NCBI RefSeq assembly: GCF_003862475.1
Contig: NZ_RRCO01000006.1
Coordinates: forward strand, 124,001 to 188,000
Length of the DNA stretch: 64,000 nucleotides
DNA from: Lachnoanaerobaculum gingivalis
Lineage (GTDB): Bacteria; Bacillota; Clostridia; Lachnospirales; Lachnospiraceae
Direction: 5' to 3'
Below, one piece after another: positions 1 to 8,451 of this stretch; the first letter of the stretch is position 1, and every line of letters begins with the position of its first letter. A program made the translations under genes and the position numbers. The notes under the pieces were generated by a model. It was not told the DNA's origin. It was given only the letters and a program-made list of their open reading frames with translations, and ran no database searches.

Positions 1-130
1 TGGAGCCGTATGGAACTCTTGCCGTATCTCCAAAATAAACAGTACTTTCATTTGGCATCTGCGACACTATTTCCTTTGCTACCGTAAGCCCTCCGACACC
101 TGAATCAAATATTCCTATAGGTAAATTCAA
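1..130 (-). CDS. murI: glutamate racemase, N-terminal part (cut by window edge)
   Basis: Only the first 43 codons are inside the window. The translation opens with [17 protein letters not shown] and continues to a [10 protein letters not shown] segment. These are the two N-terminal signatures of glutamate racemase: the DSGVGG loop with its catalytic-site aspartate and serine, and the GDTARxPYG strand. The enzyme makes D-glutamate for peptidoglycan. The start is a TTG at 128-130, preceded by GAGAAGGTGA, which overlaps the stop of ddl, so the two wall-precursor genes are probably translated together. The rest of the gene, including the C-terminal catalytic cysteine, lies outside the window. Confidence 0.9.
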   Translation of the reverse strand, partial: MNLPIGIFDSGVGGLTVAKEIVSQMPNESTVYFGDTARVPYGS

Positions 131-136
131 GAAAAA

Positions 137-1186
137 TCACCTTCTCTCAAAAGCCAAATCAATAAGTTTGTCAATCAGCTCTTTCTTTCCGATACCTGCA
201 GCCTCAAATAACATAGGATACATACTTATTGCTGTAAATCCGGGCATTGTATTTATCTCGTTAAATACAATCTCTCCGTCTTCCCTTGCAAAGAAGTCCA
301 CTCTTGAAAGTCCAAATCCGTCCAAAGCTGTAAAAATCTTTTTTGCACACTCAGGAAGTTTTTCTCTTACTCCGTCAGGAAGCTTTGAATCCAGCAATGT
401 AAGTGAATCAAGCTTATATTTTGCATCATAGTCATAGAATGTTGCCGCCGATTTTATCTCACCGACTCCGCTTGCCGTTACATCTCCCGGTTTACCAAGC
501 ACTCCACATTCCACTTCATGTCCAACTATAGTTTCTTCAACAAGAACTTTTCTGTCATGATTCAGAGCTTCTTTTATGCCTTTTTCCAGTTCCTCTCTGT
601 TTGAGGCTTTTGATACACCTCTTGAAGAACCGGCATTTGAAGGCTTTACAAATACCGGATAGTCAAATCTGTTTTCAATCCTCTTTATTACTCCTTCAAA
701 ATCCTTACTCGCTTCATAGTCAAGTACCGGCTCATATGCGGCCTGTCTTATACCGAGCTTGTCAACTACAAGTTTTGTATAGAGCTTGTCCATACCTACT
801 GCACTGGCCAAAACTCCACATCCTACATAGGGAATCTTTGCAAGTTCCAACAGTCCTTGAATAGTACCGTCTTCACCATAGAGTCCATGCAGTACAGGGA
901 ATACCACATCCACATGAATTTCTTTATATTCACCATCTGTCTCTACTATTATACACTTTTTTGTTGCATCAGGCAAAATAAATGCACTTGTTCTTGAATT
1001 AATCCAACTTCCGTCTTCCATTGAAGATATATTCTCAACCTTGAGCCATTTACCTTCCTTGGTGATACCGATTAAAATGAGCTCATATTTATCAGTATCC
1101 ACCTGTTTTGATATATTGGTTGCAGATATTACAGATATCTCATGTTCAGAGGACTGCCCCCCGAATATTATCACTAATTTCCTCAT
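137..1186 (-). CDS. ddl: D-alanine--D-alanine ligase
   Basis: An ATP-grasp enzyme of 349 aa, normal family length, that joins two D-alanines for the peptidoglycan stem peptide in the cytosol. Visible signatures are the N-terminal FGGQSSEHEISVISA, the HGLYGEDGTIQGLLE segment, the ATP-binding VKPSNAGSSRGVSK loop, and the C-terminal RVDFF...EINTMPGFT metal-binding and catalytic region. The EINTMPGF form is typical of D-Ala-D-Ala rather than D-Ala-D-Lac ligases, though specificity is not proven by this. The ATG overlaps the TAA of the upstream GntR gene by one base (TAATG), and the stop sits in the ribosome-binding site of murI. The gene is therefore the middle of an ispE-gntR-ddl-murI run. Confidence 0.96.
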   Translation of the reverse strand: MRKLVIIFGGQSSEHEISVISATNISKQVDTDKYELILIGITKEGKWLKVENISSMEDGSWINSRTSAFILPDATKKCIIVETDGEYKEIHVDVVFPVLHGLYGEDGTIQGLLELAKIPYVGCGVLASAVGMDKLYTKLVVDKLGIRQAAYEPVLDYEASKDFEGVIKRIENRFDYPVFVKPSNAGSSRGVSKASNREELEKGIKEALNHDRKVLVEETIVGHEVECGVLGKPGDVTASGVGEIKSAATFYDYDAKYKLDSLTLLDSKLPDGVREKLPECAKKIFTALDGFGLSRVDFFAREDGEIVFNEINTMPGFTAISMYPMLFEAAGIGKKELIDKLIDLAFERR

Positions 1187-1866
1187 TATTTTGTAGGTGT
1201 TTCCTTAATCTTTTTGGAAACATTGACCTCCTGATTATTTATATGCTCGGCAATGATTCTCTTAGCCTCCGACTTATCTCTACTCTTTAGCGCCTTTAAT
1301 ATCATCTCATGCTCTTCCATAAGCTGATTTCTTGTCGCTTCAGCCTTTACATACTCAAGTCTGTAACGATACATCTGCTCACGTAGATTATTTATCATCT
1401 GAACCAACTTATCATTGCCTGTGCTTGTAAATATTATATCATGAAATTTCTCATCTGCACGTGCAATATCAATAATATCTTTATTTTCTATTGACTCAAC
1501 AAATTCCTCTTCAGCCTGCTCAAGCTCATTTAGCTCCTCATCCGTAATCTTTGTACATGAAAGTTCTATTGCAAGCTCCTCCAAGGCTCTTCTCACTTCC
1601 AGAGTATCTCTAAGATTCTTTTCGGTAATCCCTGCAACCTCTGCACCCTTTCTCGGAATCATAAGCACAAGACCTTCAAGTTCAAGCATTCTTATAGCTT
1701 CTCTTATAGGTGTTCTTGACACTCCAAGCTTCTTTGAGAGAGCTATCTCCATAAGTCTCTCACCCGGCTGCAATTCTCCTCTTAGAATTGCCTGCCTTAA
1801 AGTTTTAAAAACCACATCTCTCAGTGGCATATATTCATCTCCTTCTGCATGTGAAAAAGCTGTCAT
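1186..1866 (-). CDS. GntR-family transcriptional regulator, FCD (FadR-like) subfamily
   Basis: A 226-aa DNA-binding regulator. Residues about 15-75 form a winged helix-turn-helix, with LRQAILRGELQPGERLME and GVSRTPIREAIRMLE as the GntR signature. The C-terminal part is an all-helical FCD ligand-binding domain, with the VRRALEELA segment and spaced Asp/His residues (ADEKFHDII, EEHEMILKAL) that usually hold a metal. The ligand cannot be read from sequence. The start is set at the ATG at 1864-1866 because GGAGG lies six bases before it; an ATG four codons upstream overlaps that Shine-Dalgarno and is unlikely. The gene lies between ispE and ddl in the same direction, so it may act on this operon or simply be co-transcribed. 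Confidence 0.9.
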   Translation of the reverse strand: MTAFSHAEGDEYMPLRDVVFKTLRQAILRGELQPGERLMEIALSKKLGVSRTPIREAIRMLELEGLVLMIPRKGAEVAGITEKNLRDTLEVRRALEELAIELSCTKITDEELNELEQAEEEFVESIENKDIIDIARADEKFHDIIFTSTGNDKLVQMINNLREQMYRYRLEYVKAEATRNQLMEEHEMILKALKSRDKSEAKRIIAEHINNQEVNVSKKIKETPTK

Positions 1867-1886
1867 TGTATCCTCCATATATCTTT

Positions 1887-2765
1887 CTATAGCGTATTTG
1901 TAATCTGTATATAATTTATTCTGTCGTCTTTTTCAAATATTTCTTTGGTCTTTATTATATCTTCATCATTTTCATATATGCCGAATATTGCAGTTCCGCT
2001 TCCGCTCATAAGAGCTCCAAGACAATTGTTATCAATCATCTTTTGCTTTATATCCGCTATTAAAGGCAAAAGTTTTATAGAAGGTACCTCCAAAATATTA
2101 TCAAGTCGCTTTGCAATTTTTTCTATCTTTGTCTTATCGGCTTCATCACTCTCTATAACCGAAACCATTTCACTCACATCTTTATGTTTAAAACCTGCCT
2201 TATTAAGTCCTTCTATATCAAGACTCTCATATACTGTTTTTGTAGAAAGACCGGCTTTCGGTTTTACTATTAAGAGTTTCATTTTCGGTAATGGGCTTAA
2301 CCGCCTAAGCTTTTCTCCGATTCCGCTTGCCAGTACCGTCCCTCCCATTATACAAAAAGGTATATCCGCGCCGAGGCTTGCTCCAAGCTCCAAAAGTCTC
2401 TCATCGCTTACACCGAGTTTAAAAAGCTCATTTACCGCTTTTAATGTTGCCGCCGCATCCGCACTTCCACCTGCCATGCCGGCTTCCATCGGGATATTCT
2501 TCTCGAGCAAAACTTCAACACCAAAATCTTTACCGGTTTCATTTTGTAAAAGCACTATGGCCTTGTATATAAGATTGGTCTCATCCATTGCCAAATCAGT
2601 ATTGTATGATTTAAGTAATATCTTTTTTTCTTCAAGTTCTTTTATTTCAAGTACGTCAAATATATCAACATTTGTCATAACCATTTCTACTTCATGGTAA
2701 CCATTATCTTTTCTTCTCAGTACATCCAAGCATAAATTAATTTTTGCAAATGCCCTTACTTTCAT
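1887..2765 (-). CDS. ispE: 4-diphosphocytidyl-2-C-methyl-D-erythritol kinase
   Basis: A GHMP-family kinase of 292 aa that phosphorylates CDP-methylerythritol in the non-mevalonate isoprenoid pathway. The N-terminus AFAKINLCLDVL with NGYHEVEMVM is the IspE signature. The PMEAGMAGGSADAAAT loop (about residues 92-107) is the GHMP ATP-binding motif 2, and LMSGSGTAIFG near the C-terminus is motif 3. It is first in the ispE-gntR-ddl-murI run and has a good upstream promoter. Only 20 bases separate it from the gntR start. Confidence 0.95.
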   Translation of the reverse strand: MKVRAFAKINLCLDVLRRKDNGYHEVEMVMTNVDIFDVLEIKELEEKKILLKSYNTDLAMDETNLIYKAIVLLQNETGKDFGVEVLLEKNIPMEAGMAGGSADAAATLKAVNELFKLGVSDERLLELGASLGADIPFCIMGGTVLASGIGEKLRRLSPLPKMKLLIVKPKAGLSTKTVYESLDIEGLNKAGFKHKDVSEMVSVIESDEADKTKIEKIAKRLDNILEVPSIKLLPLIADIKQKMIDNNCLGALMSGSGTAIFGIYENDEDIIKTKEIFEKDDRINYIQITNTL

Positions 2766-2812
2766 TCAATAAACCTCTGTATTTTACTGCCCCTAAAAAT
2801 ATTGTTCCTAAA

Positions 2813-2841
2813 ATTATACATTAAAATTTGTATAAAAACAA
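2813..2841 (-). promoter_or_regulatory. predicted sigma-A promoter of the ispE operon
   Basis: On the minus strand TTGTTT (2836-2841) and TATAAT (2813-2818) are separated by 17 bases, followed about 45 bases later by the ispE start. Seen by eye only. Confidence 0.6.
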
Positions 2842-2845
2842 CAGT

Positions 2846-2862
2846 TAGGTTTTTCTAACCTA
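2846..2862 (-). terminator. possible weak terminator after the GNAT gene
   Basis: A 6-bp stem (TAGGTT/AACCTA) with a 5-base loop lies 33 bases after the GNAT stop, followed on the minus strand by ACTGTTGTTTTT. The stem is short and AT-rich, and it abuts the ispE -35 box, so it may be only a weak stop. Confidence 0.35.
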
Positions 2863-2894
2863 CATATACAATTAAACATCACTCTATTAAAATC

Positions 2895-3536
2895 CTACTT
2901 TTTGCTGAAGCTTTCATTTATTATCACACCAAGTTTTTTAGCAAAATTAATCGATGCTATGTTTGATTTGTCTATTTGTGCATATACATCAATTATTTTT
3001 AACGACTCTCTTAAGTAATCCAGTAAGTACCTGCAAACTTTAAATGTATATCCACATCTTCGGTATCTTTCTTCAGTCATATATGAAATATAACATTTTC
3101 CGTCTTTATTGTAAAACCCTGCCATGCCCATAAGCTCATTAACATTTTCAAATACATATAAGCCATAGCCGTAGAAATCATAGTGAAGAGAAATATATTC
3201 CAGTAAGTCATTTTTTGTTTTAAAAGGAAATCCCTTAAAACAGGATAAAATTTCAAAGTCGTCAGGTCTCATCTCACGAATATTTATACCTTCCACTTTT
3301 CCTATATCAAAAGGCATACCCAGAGTTCTGTAGGCAACCTTCTTTATATATTCCTCGTCAATGTCTTCAAGACTTTCCACCGCATATTTTGAAACCGATA
3401 TATCTATATCTTCTTTACCGAGTATAGCAATAGTGGCTTTGTGAGAGTTAAATGCCTCCCACAAAGCCACATTTTCATCTGATATCAATATATCACAATG
3501 CTGTCCTGAAACATTAACACTTTTCAGGAGCTTCAT
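2895..3536 (-). CDS. GNAT-family N-acetyltransferase
   Basis: A 213-aa protein. The C-terminal half is a GNAT fold: INIREMRPDDFE starts the domain at about residue 84, YRRCGYTFKVCRYLLDY is the acetyl-CoA pyrophosphate-binding loop and helix, and NIASINFAKKLG is the closing motif. The first 80 residues match nothing I recognise and may be a separate small domain. The substrate is unknown. The start lies 23 bases inside the cyclophilin gene, with only a weak GGCGAG before it, which suggests translational coupling to that gene. Confidence 0.8.
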   Translation of the reverse strand: MKLLKSVNVSGQHCDILISDENVALWEAFNSHKATIAILGKEDIDISVSKYAVESLEDIDEEYIKKVAYRTLGMPFDIGKVEGINIREMRPDDFEILSCFKGFPFKTKNDLLEYISLHYDFYGYGLYVFENVNELMGMAGFYNKDGKCYISYMTEERYRRCGYTFKVCRYLLDYLRESLKIIDVYAQIDKSNIASINFAKKLGVIINESFSKK

Positions 3537-4032
3537 AAGTCTCGCCGAATGTATCCACTGTCATAGTTGCAATCTTCTGCTCTGTATTCGGTCTGTCATT
3601 GTAATCTGTATCTGCAGCCGCTATTTTATCTACTACATCCATTCCCTCGATTACCATTCCGAATGCAGCATATGCTCCGTCTAAATGAGGTGCATCCTGA
3701 TGCATTATAAAGAACTGTGAACCTGCCGAATTTGGGCTCATAGCTCTTGCCATTGATATAACTCCCCTGCTATGTGCCAAATCATTCTGGAATCCGTTCT
3801 GATTAAACTCGCCCTTGATTTGATAATCCGGACCACCCATTCCGTTTCCCTGTGGGCATCCGCCCTGTATCATAAATCCTGAAATTACTCTGTGGAATGT
3901 AAGTCCGTCATAGAACTTCTCATTGATCAGGCTGATAAAGTTTCTTACAGTGTTTGGAGCCACCTCAGGATAAAGTTCGATTTTGATTACTGAGCCGTCT
4001 GTCATTGTCAATGTTACTATTGGGTTTTTCAT
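3514..4032 (-). CDS. peptidyl-prolyl cis-trans isomerase, cyclophilin type
   Basis: A 172-aa single-domain cyclophilin with no signal peptide, so cytosolic; it speeds prolyl isomerisation in folding proteins. The core motifs are present: FHRVISGFMIQGG (catalytic Arg and Phe), SMARAMSPNSAGSQFFI (Gln and Phe of the active site) and HLDGAYAAFGMV. The start has AAAGGAGAG seven bases upstream. The gene follows pyruvate kinase and overlaps the downstream acetyltransferase gene. Confidence 0.95.
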   Translation of the reverse strand: MKNPIVTLTMTDGSVIKIELYPEVAPNTVRNFISLINEKFYDGLTFHRVISGFMIQGGCPQGNGMGGPDYQIKGEFNQNGFQNDLAHSRGVISMARAMSPNSAGSQFFIMHQDAPHLDGAYAAFGMVIEGMDVVDKIAAADTDYNDRPNTEQKIATMTVDTFGETYEAPEKC

Positions 4033-4054
4033 GTTTTCTCTCCTTTATAATCCC

Positions 4055-4094
4055 AATAAAGTCACCCGAATGTATGCATCCTTGTGACTTTATT
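4055..4094 (-). repeat. perfect 11-bp inverted repeat in the cyclophilin leader
   Basis: AATAAAGTCAC (4055-4065) and GTGACTTTATT (4084-4094) are perfect complements around an 18-base loop, 23 bases before the cyclophilin start. No T-run follows on either strand close by, so a plain intrinsic terminator is less likely than a leader hairpin or a protein-binding site. Confidence 0.6.
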
Positions 4095-4200
4095 TATAGG
4101 ACCTCTACGGTCATTCATTTATCTGTATTTTACCATATCTCTACTTATTTTTGTATAAAAAAGTATTATATTTTATTGTATTTTTTATTTTATCTATTAA

Positions 4201-5637
4201 TTATTTTACTATTTCTACCTGCATTGTATTTGTATATTTTGCAGGTCCTCTCTCAATTTTCTCAGGTATGATGCCTGCTGTAATCACTACAAGATCATTT
4301 TCTTTAATGTATTTTCCTGATTTTAATGTCTCAACTGAAGATGATATAAGCTCATCTGTAGTATCCGCTCTCTTTGCCCATACAGGAACTACACCGTAGA
4401 AAAGCTGCATCTGACGAACCGTTGAAATACTTGGGCTCATTCCGTAAACAGGTATACTTGATCTCCACTTTGAAAGCATTCTTGTTGTAAATCCTGTAAT
4501 TGAAGGTGCTATAATTGCCTTTGCATCCAATTGGTCTGCTGTATATACTGCAGCATAGCCGACCTGATTTGAAATATTCTTCTTGTCCATCTTATTTACT
4601 TTTCTGCCTCTGTAAAGTGCATGATCAAGATGTATCTCAGTCTCTTTTGCTATCTTTACCATCATCTTGAGCGCTTCAAGAGGGTACTTACCCATTGCGG
4701 ACTCACCTGAAAGCATTATTGCATCGGTACCGTCATATATGGCATTTGCAACGTCTGAAACCTCGGCTCTTGTAGGTCTTGGATTTCTTATCATTGAATC
4801 AAGCATCTGTGTAGCTGTAATTACAGGCTTTCCTGCTACAGAACATTTTTCAATAAGCTTTTTCTGTATAAAAGGCAATTTTGCGGCATCTATTTCAACA
4901 CCCATATCACCTCTTGCAACCATGATACCGTCGCTTGCTTCGATGATGTCGTCCATGTTGTCGATGCCTTCCTGGTTTTCAATCTTTGAAATAATCTGGA
5001 TAGTTGAACCCTTCTCCTTTAATATTTCTCTAATCTGACGAACTGCATCTCCGTTTCTTATAAAAGAAGCAGCAATAAAGTCAAATCCGTTGTCACAGGC
5101 AAACTTTACATCTTCAATATCCTTCTGTGTAAGTGCTGGCAACTTTATAGAAACTCCCGGTACATTCACACCCTTTTTCTCTCCAAGCTCACCGCCGTTT
5201 AGAATTTTGGTATGTATATCTGATCCTTCAACAGATATTACCTCAAGCTCGATAAGACCGTCATCTATAAGTATCCTGTCTCCCGCCTTTACATCATCGT
5301 TAAGACCGCTGTAATTGATAAAGCCTTTCTTATCATTTCCTACACATTCGTTTATTGTTAGTGTATATTCATTTCCCGCTACTAATGTTACCTTCTGACC
5401 GCCTTCAAGTAAACCGGTTCTTATTTCAGGGCCCTTTGTATCAAGAAGAGCCGCAACCTGCTTTCCGGTCTCTTCTCTTACTTCTCTCAATATATTCAGT
5501 CTGCCAAGATGCTCCTCATAATCACCATGTGAAAAATTGAATCTGGCAACATCCATTCCTGCAATTGCCATATCTTTCATAAGTTTTTTATCGTTTGTGT
5601 TTGGACCCATGGTACAGATAATCTTTGTTTTCTTCAT
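4201..5637 (-). CDS. pyk: pyruvate kinase
   Basis: A 478-aa glycolytic enzyme that transfers phosphate from phosphoenolpyruvate to ADP. Visible are KTKIICTMGPN at the N-terminus, RFNFSHGDYEEH, the active-site strand ISKIENQEG, MVARGDMGVEI, and the long TATQMLDSMIRNPRPTRAE signature with its metal and substrate ligands. The protein ends after the ordinary C-terminal allosteric domain and lacks the extra PEP-utiliser domain that some Firmicute enzymes carry. The start ATG has AGAGGAAAAG upstream. Confidence 0.97.
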   Translation of the reverse strand: MKKTKIICTMGPNTNDKKLMKDMAIAGMDVARFNFSHGDYEEHLGRLNILREVREETGKQVAALLDTKGPEIRTGLLEGGQKVTLVAGNEYTLTINECVGNDKKGFINYSGLNDDVKAGDRILIDDGLIELEVISVEGSDIHTKILNGGELGEKKGVNVPGVSIKLPALTQKDIEDVKFACDNGFDFIAASFIRNGDAVRQIREILKEKGSTIQIISKIENQEGIDNMDDIIEASDGIMVARGDMGVEIDAAKLPFIQKKLIEKCSVAGKPVITATQMLDSMIRNPRPTRAEVSDVANAIYDGTDAIMLSGESAMGKYPLEALKMMVKIAKETEIHLDHALYRGRKVNKMDKKNISNQVGYAAVYTADQLDAKAIIAPSITGFTTRMLSKWRSSIPVYGMSPSISTVRQMQLFYGVVPVWAKRADTTDELISSSVETLKSGKYIKENDLVVITAGIIPEKIERGPAKYTNTMQVEIVK

Positions 5638-5667
5638 TTCTTTTCCTCTTTATTTTTATAAGCGTAA

Positions 5668-5696
5668 ATACTACCACTCATTTTTTAATGTATCAA
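5668..5696 (-). promoter_or_regulatory. predicted promoter of pyk
   Basis: On the minus strand TTGATA (5691-5696) and TAGTAT (5668-5673) are 17 bases apart, some 30 bases before the pyk start. The spacer contains one arm of the inverted repeat at 5674-5717. Confidence 0.5.
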
Positions 5697-5717
5697 GATA
5701 TATTTAAAAATGAGCGG
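5674..5717 (-). terminator. inverted repeat between the rhomboid-like gene and pyk (terminator or operator)
   Basis: CCACTCATTTTTTAA (5674-5688) pairs with TTTAAAAATGAGCGG (5703-5717) around a short AT-rich loop. It lies 36 bases after the stop of the rhomboid-like gene and overlaps the pyk promoter spacer. There is no clean T-run after it, so it may serve as a stop, as a regulator site for pyk, or as both. Confidence 0.45.
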
Positions 5718-5752
5718 CAAACCAATAATACTTCAAAATACGGGTGTAAACT

Positions 5753-6574
5753 CTATTCCACATGAATATGTGTATATAAATGATCTGAGCAATACTCCAA
5801 ATTTCCCTTACATTTAGAACAGAATCTAAACTCCAATGTGTCATCATCTTTTTCGGTTCTTCCACAAACCGCACATTTGTGTATAGACTCCCCTGCCGGT
5901 CTTATCTTGGCCGCCTTTTTAAATTTCACCTGTCTGGCTACATTCTTCGGAGATATTCTATACCAATTTCTTGTTAATAAATAGAATATTACAAAGTTTA
6001 GAAGGCTGAGTCCTATGGATGCCTTTGTAATGACGCCACCTATTATAAAGCTATAGACTTCAATTAGTAAATATACAAATGCTAAATATTTTGCCTTTAT
6101 AGGTAATACAAAGTATACATAGAAACTCATCTCAGGATAAGTTACGGCAAAAGCCAAAAATATCGACATATTAAGGCTGTCCGGTGTTAAAGGATAATAA
6201 CTTACAAGATCTCCATATATTGCATATAGTACAAATGCTCCAACTATAAGCAAGAAATATCCCATAAACATATATAGGTTAAATCTAAAACTTCCCCAAA
6301 CTCTTTCAAGATTGCTTCCGAGATTATAATACAAGTACAGCATTATAGCTCCGAAAAATATACTTTGATCCGGTGCATATAATGTCCATGTAAGAATTCT
6401 CCACACCTGTCCCGAGAGTATTTTAGGTATATCAAGTGACAAATAATTATAATATATTTCTATATTTATCAAAGATATGGCAAAACCGATACTATATAAT
6501 ACAGTCAGATACATCATCAAATTTTTGATAGCGTATCTGCCGATTTTTCTTTCCAATTTTTCTAAAAAACCCAT
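5753..6574 (-). CDS. rhomboid-fold membrane protein without catalytic serine, C-terminal zinc ribbon
   Basis: A 273-aa membrane protein with about six hydrophobic helices between residues 20 and 200. The segment GQVWRILTWTLYAP and the YLYYNLGSNLERVWGSFRFN helix match the first conserved region of rhomboids. The later VLPIKAKYLAFVYLLIEVYSF matches the helix after the active site. Where active rhomboids carry the GxSG serine, this protein has LNMSIFLAFAVTYPEM, so the Gly and catalytic Ser context is lost. After residue 215 comes a soluble tail, CAVCGR...CSKCKG...CSDHLYTHIH, resembling a zinc ribbon. The start was moved to the ATG at 6572-6574 because AAAGGAG lies just upstream; an earlier ATG would overlap it. 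Its function is unknown; it could act like derlins, as a non-proteolytic membrane chaperone. Confidence 0.7.
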   Translation of the reverse strand: MGFLEKLERKIGRYAIKNLMMYLTVLYSIGFAISLINIEIYYNYLSLDIPKILSGQVWRILTWTLYAPDQSIFFGAIMLYLYYNLGSNLERVWGSFRFNLYMFMGYFLLIVGAFVLYAIYGDLVSYYPLTPDSLNMSIFLAFAVTYPEMSFYVYFVLPIKAKYLAFVYLLIEVYSFIIGGVITKASIGLSLLNFVIFYLLTRNWYRISPKNVARQVKFKKAAKIRPAGESIHKCAVCGRTEKDDDTLEFRFCSKCKGNLEYCSDHLYTHIHVE

Positions 6575-6645
6575 CGCACTCCTTTCCGACATCTATTTTT
6601 TGATGGACTTTGTGTATTAAAGCCTTTTGCTCAATATACGCGCCT

Positions 6646-6675
6646 ATTATAACATTTATACTGCTTGTATGTAAA
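6646..6675 (-). promoter_or_regulatory. predicted promoter of the rhomboid-like gene
   Basis: Minus-strand TTTACA (6670-6675) and TATAAT (6646-6651) are separated by 18 bases, about 70 bases before the start codon. Confidence 0.55.
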
Positions 6676-6878
6676 TGATTTGAGTTTTGCACAAAATGTT
6701 TTTATTATTCATAAAGTCCAAAAAAATCTTTATGATGAACTCATTATACTTAACATACCGGCACTATTTTGTGCTATAATAAATAACGTATAAATTTTAT
6801 TTCATAGTTAAATTATAATAATAGTTTAATTTTATGCTTTATATTATCTAATGATTTGATCATATAAAAGGAGTTTTT

Positions 6879-7829
6879 ATGAAAAAAACATCTCACTTAC
6901 TAATACTTTTAATTTTTAGCATACTGCTTGTCGCATGTGGTTCATCTGGGCATAATATGGAGGATACAAAGCCTGAAATAACCTCTGAAAATTCTTCAGA
7001 TGAAAAAAACATTGCTGTGGCTTCCTCTAAATCAGTGGAAGAAACATCTTCTCAAACCGAAAGTCCTTATCCAATTAAAAACTATGTTGCTATTGATAAA
7101 GATAACTATTCAGTAACTGTAGACAGTATGGGTTGGGATAATGTATCTAACCTTGCATATCTTAATATTACACTGGAAAATAAAACTACTGATAAAACAT
7201 ATATTTTTAATACCGAAGACAGCTTTATAAACGGATTACAGGTACATATACCTATGTTTGAGTCAGCTCAAGCAGGTTCAAAATCACAGGTAGTATGGTA
7301 TCTTGATCCGTTAAATAAATCTATTACTGTTAAAGATATTACAGATATTGAAGCACTACTTCATGTTTATGAATTTGATGGTAAGGAAAGTCATGAAATA
7401 GATACAGAAACAATTCATATTTATCCCTATGGTCAAGACAATATCACTACATATGTGTACGAACCAAAGGATACAGATCAAGTACTTATTGATAATGAAT
7501 ATTGTACTATTATTCTTGTAGGATCCGATATGAATAATGTGAACTATGCTTTAAAACTATATATTGTTAATAAAACAGATGAAACTATGAATATTAGCAC
7601 CGGTGAAAATTATATAGACGGCAAGAAAATTAAAAATCCACCTTATTTCCCACAAATCCGACCACAAAAAAGTACATTTGAAACCATAAATTGGCTTGTT
7701 AGTACTATTAAAGATCAAGGTATAGACCCATCTGATATTTCAAATATAAGTTTTTATGTAGATGTATATGCAAGCGGGCACCTAAATGACGAACACTTTT
7801 TTAAAGAAACAATCAGTTTTACACCATAG
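6879..7829 (+). CDS. lipoprotein of unknown function
   Basis: A 316-aa protein beginning with a lipoprotein signal: MKK, a hydrophobic stretch, then the lipobox LLVAC with Cys20. It should be anchored on the outer face of the membrane. A Ser/Glu/Lys-rich linker (about residues 22-65) leads to a body that seems to hold two similar beta-rich domains. Residues 75-170 include VAIDKDNYSVTVDSMGWDN and NLAYLNITLENKT. Residues 195-310 include VLIDNEYCTIILVGSDMNN and NYALKLYIVNKTDE. These look like paired DUF-type immunoglobulin-like modules of Gram-positive lipoproteins, but I cannot name a family. AAAAGGAG lies seven bases before the ATG. It stands alone between opposing genes. Confidence 0.75.
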   Translation: MKKTSHLLILLIFSILLVACGSSGHNMEDTKPEITSENSSDEKNIAVASSKSVEETSSQTESPYPIKNYVAIDKDNYSVTVDSMGWDNVSNLAYLNITLENKTTDKTYIFNTEDSFINGLQVHIPMFESAQAGSKSQVVWYLDPLNKSITVKDITDIEALLHVYEFDGKESHEIDTETIHIYPYGQDNITTYVYEPKDTDQVLIDNEYCTIILVGSDMNNVNYALKLYIVNKTDETMNISTGENYIDGKKIKNPPYFPQIRPQKSTFETINWLVSTIKDQGIDPSDISNISFYVDVYASGHLNDEHFFKETISFTP

Positions 7830-8451
7830 GTATGTAGAGCAAGGCCTAGCATATAGATTATAATAATATATGCCTATATTTCCTTTAATATTTGTATATT
7901 CAAATCGTTTTTATTATGATTCTTAACACATATCCTGACAAATACAAGGTAATTTGGCTTTGTAAGTTTGCCAGGATATTTTGTTCTTATACAGAGCTGC
8001 TTTTTAGTAAAGCTCCAACCATAAACATACTGCTATTCGTATGTAAAAAAGCTTTGCCTATATTATATGTCAGAGCTCAAAATACTCCTCTTTACATGGT
8101 ATTCCATGCACTTTTTTTACTGATAAAGGATTGATATCTAATTCTACTATCATAAAGCATTGTCAAAACTGAATCCACCAAAAAATTGTACGTTGTGGCT
8201 ATTGTTAGCTGACGCGTCTTGTCTCATCTTTTATGTTTTTTTTATTTTTCCTATTTCAACTATTATTGTATTTAGCACTGTGGTTATATGATATGTAAAA
8301 TTAATTACAATATTTAAATAATACAATTTGTTTCTTATAACAATTAAAATAATTTCATTTCATATAAAAACAAATTCATCGAATATATAGAGTATATTTA
8401 CTTTATAACTAGCATCATTAAGTTGTATAAGTACTTTGTTATTGTACTTTG
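7830..8451. other. 622-bp convergent intergenic region with no supported gene
   Basis: This AT-rich stretch lies between the stop of the lipoprotein gene and the stop of the minus-strand DUF262 module. I see no clear terminator. One open frame on the plus strand (7892-8134) has no ribosome-binding site and an unconvincing composition. Confidence 0.5.

Noticed and set aside
1945-2700. A 251-codon open frame on the plus strand opposite ispE
   Set aside because: ispE is a certain gene on the other strand; the plus-strand product is Ser/Phe/Ile-rich as expected for a mirror frame and has no ribosome-binding site.
7892-8134. An 80-codon plus-strand frame in the convergent gap
   Set aside because: No ribosome-binding site, unusual composition (many Tyr, Cys, Leu), no recognisable family.
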